Positions 33,614 to 35,551 of a stretch of DNA of 35,551 bases are shown here, piece by piece. The notes under the pieces are model-generated. The model made no database searches, had not been told where the DNA came from, and worked only from the letters and a program-made list of their open reading frames with translations. The stretch's first letter is position 1; every line of letters begins with the position of its first letter. The DNA lies in assembly GCA_017453045.1 (NCBI GenBank), contig JAFTKX010000046.1:1-35551 (forward strand), read 5' to 3'. The stretch is from Clostridia bacterium (GTDB taxonomy: Bacteria > Bacillota > Clostridia > Christensenellales > Borkfalkiaceae). A program made the position numbers and the translations under genes.

Positions 33614-34150
33614 TTAATCTTCAATTATAGTTTGTCTTACCAAGCGTTTGTCGGTAAAAACGTCGGTTTCGTCCGTGCTTCGAGTTGAAAATTCAGAGAT
33701 AACCGCCCCTTCTTCGCCCGCTTGAAACCAATGCCAAGTTTCAGGCATAATGGTAAACTGATCGCCCGGGTTTAAAATTATTTCGTGAAAAACGCTGACG
33801 GTGGAACTTGGAATATAGCCGTGTATATCTTCCTTTTTTCCCGTTCCTTCAACGTAGAGATAGCATTTACCGTAACGGCATCTAAACGTTTCTTCTTTGC
33901 CAGCCATACCGTTAGTTGGAACGTGTTTATGTTCGGCGCAAGTCTGCTTTGGAAGAAGTACCATTTCCTTGGCGCAAACCCTTTCGGTGTTTACGTAAGT
34001 TATAATTTGAAGCCCCATAGTATCTAACTGATTAAGCCCCCAATCGACCACTTCTACGCTATTTTTTTCAGTTTCGCTAAGTACGATACCTGCCTTTTCA
34101 TACATTTCAAGCGCCTTTTCTACTTGCTTTTGGTAAACCTCTCTTTTCAT
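33614..34150 (-). CDS. D-lyxose (D-mannose) ketol-isomerase, cupin type
   Basis: 178 residues. The cupin metal site matches D-lyxose isomerases: EHKH (His74, His76), KEETF (Glu87) and TWHW (His140), with spacing very close to the Bacillus enzyme. Family members convert D-lyxose to D-xylulose and D-mannose to D-fructose with Mn2+. Its ATG overlaps the kinase stop by four bases (ATGA), so the two are translationally coupled. It probably supplies the ketose that the fused kinase phosphorylates. Confidence 0.88.
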   Translation of the reverse strand: MKREVYQKQVEKALEMYEKAGIVLSETEKNSVEVVDWGLNQLDTMGLQIITYVNTERVCAKEMVLLPKQTCAEHKHVPTNGMAGKEETFRCRYGKCYLYVEGTGKKEDIHGYIPSSTVSVFHEIILNPGDQFTIMPETWHWFQAGEEGAVISEFSTRSTDETDVFTDKRLVRQTIIED

Positions 34151-35361
34151 ATTTCTAATCTCCCGTATTTTTTTGTTAATTTTAAAATTTCGCTTTTATT
34201 TTTCATGCCGTCAACGGCGTTTGCCTCAAACAAACTGCAAGCGGCAGCCGCCGACGCAAATTCAAGTATTTGCCTATCCGTATAATCGTTATAAATTCCG
34301 TAAAGACAACCTGCGCAAAACGCGTCGCCTGCGCCAACGCTACCCTTAATTTGCTCAGTTGGAATAATTAAAGACCCCATTTTACTAAACGTACCGTCTT
34401 TACTTAAGCAAAAACCCGCTTCTTTAGCGTGAACTATTACTTTTTCGCCCACACCCGAAGCAAGAGTTTTTTCCATAGCGGTTTTTACGTTATCTAAATT
34501 TATACTACCGTCGGCATTTCTCGGTTCTATTCCCCAAGTGTTACAACACTCAATCTCGTTGAAAATAACGTAGTCTGCGTACGGCAACGAGGGAATAACT
34601 TTCTCGGCGTAATCAGACTTATTCGTGCTACTTACTACGTCTATCGAAGTTTTAACGCCCTGCTTTTGAACGGAATGTAAAAAGCGCGCCATAGCCGTGC
34701 CGTATTCTTCGTCTTTTTGGTCGAATTTATCCAACAACAATATATATCCAACGTGTAAAATTTTACAGTCGAGTTGTGAAACGTCTACGTCTTGGGGAGA
34801 AAAATCGGCGTTTGCTCCGCTAAAACAGAAAAACGTTCTTTCCCCTGTCGGATGGCTCATTACGTTAGTAAAACTCGTCTGTCTTTTAGGAGATACTCGT
34901 ATGCCGGACACGTCGATTCCCTTGCTTTCAAGTTTAGAAATAAGAAATCTTCCGTAATCGTCTTTACCAACGCAACCCAACGCTGAAACTCGCATTAACG
35001 GATCAATTACCGCCAAATCTATTGAAGTATTTGAAACGCATCCGCCTACGGCGTTAGAATAAGATTGTATGTAAGTTTGCATACCCATACTCGGATATGA
35101 TTCGATATTTGCAACGATATCTACTATCAAATTGCCCGCTACGGTAATACCGCTGTTTTGTTCGGAAAGCAAATTATCCACGCTAACCCCTAAAAGTTTA
35201 GCGATTACGGGCAATAACGTAACGTCGGGATATCCAAGCCCGTTTTCCCATTTGCTTATAGTTTTATCGCTTAAATTAAGTTTTGTAGCAAATTTTGCCT
35301 GCGTATAACCTTTCTTTTTGCGTAACGTCGCAATTTTTGCGCCAAAAATCTTTGGTGTCAT
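34147..35361 (-). CDS. HTH (XRE/Cro-type)-PfkB sugar kinase fusion
   Basis: 404 residues from the ATG at 35361 with AGGAGC upstream; an earlier in-frame ATG at 35409 lies in the promoter region without a site. Residues 7-62 are a Cro/C1-type helix-turn-helix (LRKKKGYTQAKFATKLNLSD, then KTISKWENG). Residues 72-385 are a ribokinase/PfkB domain. The sugar-binding GG motif is AVGGCVSNTS (104-113) and the catalytic anion-hole motif is SVGAGDAFCAGCLYG (341-355) with base Asp346, so the kinase looks active. DNA-binding sugar-kinase fusions are familiar in the ROK family; an XRE-PfkB joining is less usual. It is first in its operon, so I infer a regulator-kinase that senses its own sugar. The target ketose is unknown. 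Confidence 0.88.
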   Translation of the reverse strand: MTPKIFGAKIATLRKKKGYTQAKFATKLNLSDKTISKWENGLGYPDVTLLPVIAKLLGVSVDNLLSEQNSGITVAGNLIVDIVANIESYPSMGMQTYIQSYSNAVGGCVSNTSIDLAVIDPLMRVSALGCVGKDDYGRFLISKLESKGIDVSGIRVSPKRQTSFTNVMSHPTGERTFFCFSGANADFSPQDVDVSQLDCKILHVGYILLLDKFDQKDEEYGTAMARFLHSVQKQGVKTSIDVVSSTNKSDYAEKVIPSLPYADYVIFNEIECCNTWGIEPRNADGSINLDNVKTAMEKTLASGVGEKVIVHAKEAGFCLSKDGTFSKMGSLIIPTEQIKGSVGAGDAFCAGCLYGIYNDYTDRQILEFASAAAACSLFEANAVDGMKNKSEILKLTKKYGRLEI

Positions 35362-35390
35362 AAACTTTGCTCCTAATTTTTCACAATTTA

Positions 35391-35405
35391 AGGCTGTGGC
35401 ATAGC
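35391..35405. promoter_or_regulatory. Possible operator at the start of the HTH-kinase transcript
   Basis: GGCT-GTGGCAT-AGCC is a short dyad lying about 10 bases downstream of the -10 box, where a repressor would block initiation. The dyad is short, so this may be chance. Confidence 0.3.
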
Positions 35406-35413
35406 CCAATTAA

Positions 35414-35442
35414 ATTATACTACAGTTTTTTTTAATTGTAAA
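35414..35442 (-). promoter_or_regulatory. Sigma-A promoter of the HTH-kinase operon
   Basis: On the minus strand TTTACA (35442-35437), a 17-base spacer and TATAAT (35419-35414). The leader to the ATG at 35361 is about 45 bases. Confidence 0.75.
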
Positions 35443-35479
35443 CCTACTCATACGATAATTTTGGAGAGAAATTAAAAGA

Positions 35480-35504
35480 AAAACTCTACGATTAGTAGAG
35501 TTTT
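35480..35504 (-). terminator. Rho-independent terminator of the gene beyond the right edge
   Basis: The arms AAAACTCTAC/GTAGAGTTTT (35495-35504 with 35480-35489) form a perfect 10-bp stem with loop TAATC on the minus strand, followed by TTTTTCTTTT. It isolates the HTH-kinase operon. Confidence 0.85.
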
Positions 35505-35522
35505 AAAATTTTGAATATTAAA

Positions 35523-35551
35523 TTATTCCGTTATTTCTTCAAACTTTTCAA
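35523..35551 (-). CDS. Possible 3' end of a gene cut by the right edge
   Basis: One minus frame reads EKFEEITE and then TAA, about 20 bases before the terminator at 35480-35504, which fits a gene tail. Only eight codons are visible and another frame also stops nearby, so no product can be named. Confidence 0.35.

Overview
The window (about 40% G+C by eye) reads as a low-GC Gram-positive bacterium, most likely an uncultured gut member of the Clostridia. That placement is an inference. It rests on lipobox lipoproteins and Ig-like surface proteins, purine-rich Shine-Dalgarno sites, sigma-A type promoters and split sugar ABC transporters with no local ATPase. All 22 genes I support run on the minus strand, so transcription goes from high to low coordinates. 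I saw no rRNA, tRNA, CRISPR array, transposase or phage gene.

Right block (35361 to 30428): a promoter at about 35430 drives an HTH-PfkB fusion kinase, a D-lyxose/mannose-type cupin isomerase, a class II ketose-bisphosphate aldolase, a cytoplasmic GH32 fructosidase and an alpha/beta-hydrolase, ending at a strong terminator. This looks like a self-contained sugar-catabolic operon with its own regulator. Next comes a GH127-like beta-L-arabinofuranosidase transcription unit with a perfect consensus promoter and its own terminator. It is followed by a unit of SGNH esterase, GH78-like rhamnosidase and amidohydrolase, again with a promoter and a terminator.

Middle and left block (24170 to 1): an AraC regulator with a terminator precedes a very long co-directional run. 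That run holds a sugar-binding lipoprotein, two permeases, a 1030-residue Ig-like surface protein, a membrane-anchored DUF4838 protein, a 39-codon small ORF, and a 1915-residue secreted protein joining five carbohydrate-binding-like modules to DUF4838. After a 540-base repeat-rich gap come three lipoproteins, then a DUF6259 glycosidase-like protein and the start of a GH112 galacto-N-biose/lacto-N-biose phosphorylase. The whole resembles a Gram-positive polysaccharide utilisation locus: surface proteins capture and trim glycan, the ABC system imports oligosaccharides, and cytoplasmic GH enzymes finish them. GH112 points to host mucin-type or milk-type glycans; GH127, GH78 and GH32 point to plant arabinan, rhamnose-containing glycans and fructan.

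The least explained items are the HTH-kinase fusion operon, the small ORF beside the giant surface protein, a recurrent intergenic element (core AATCGACTTATAG) in every larger operon-internal gap of the right half, the duplicated 130-residue module shared by two surface proteins, and the DUF4838 pair.
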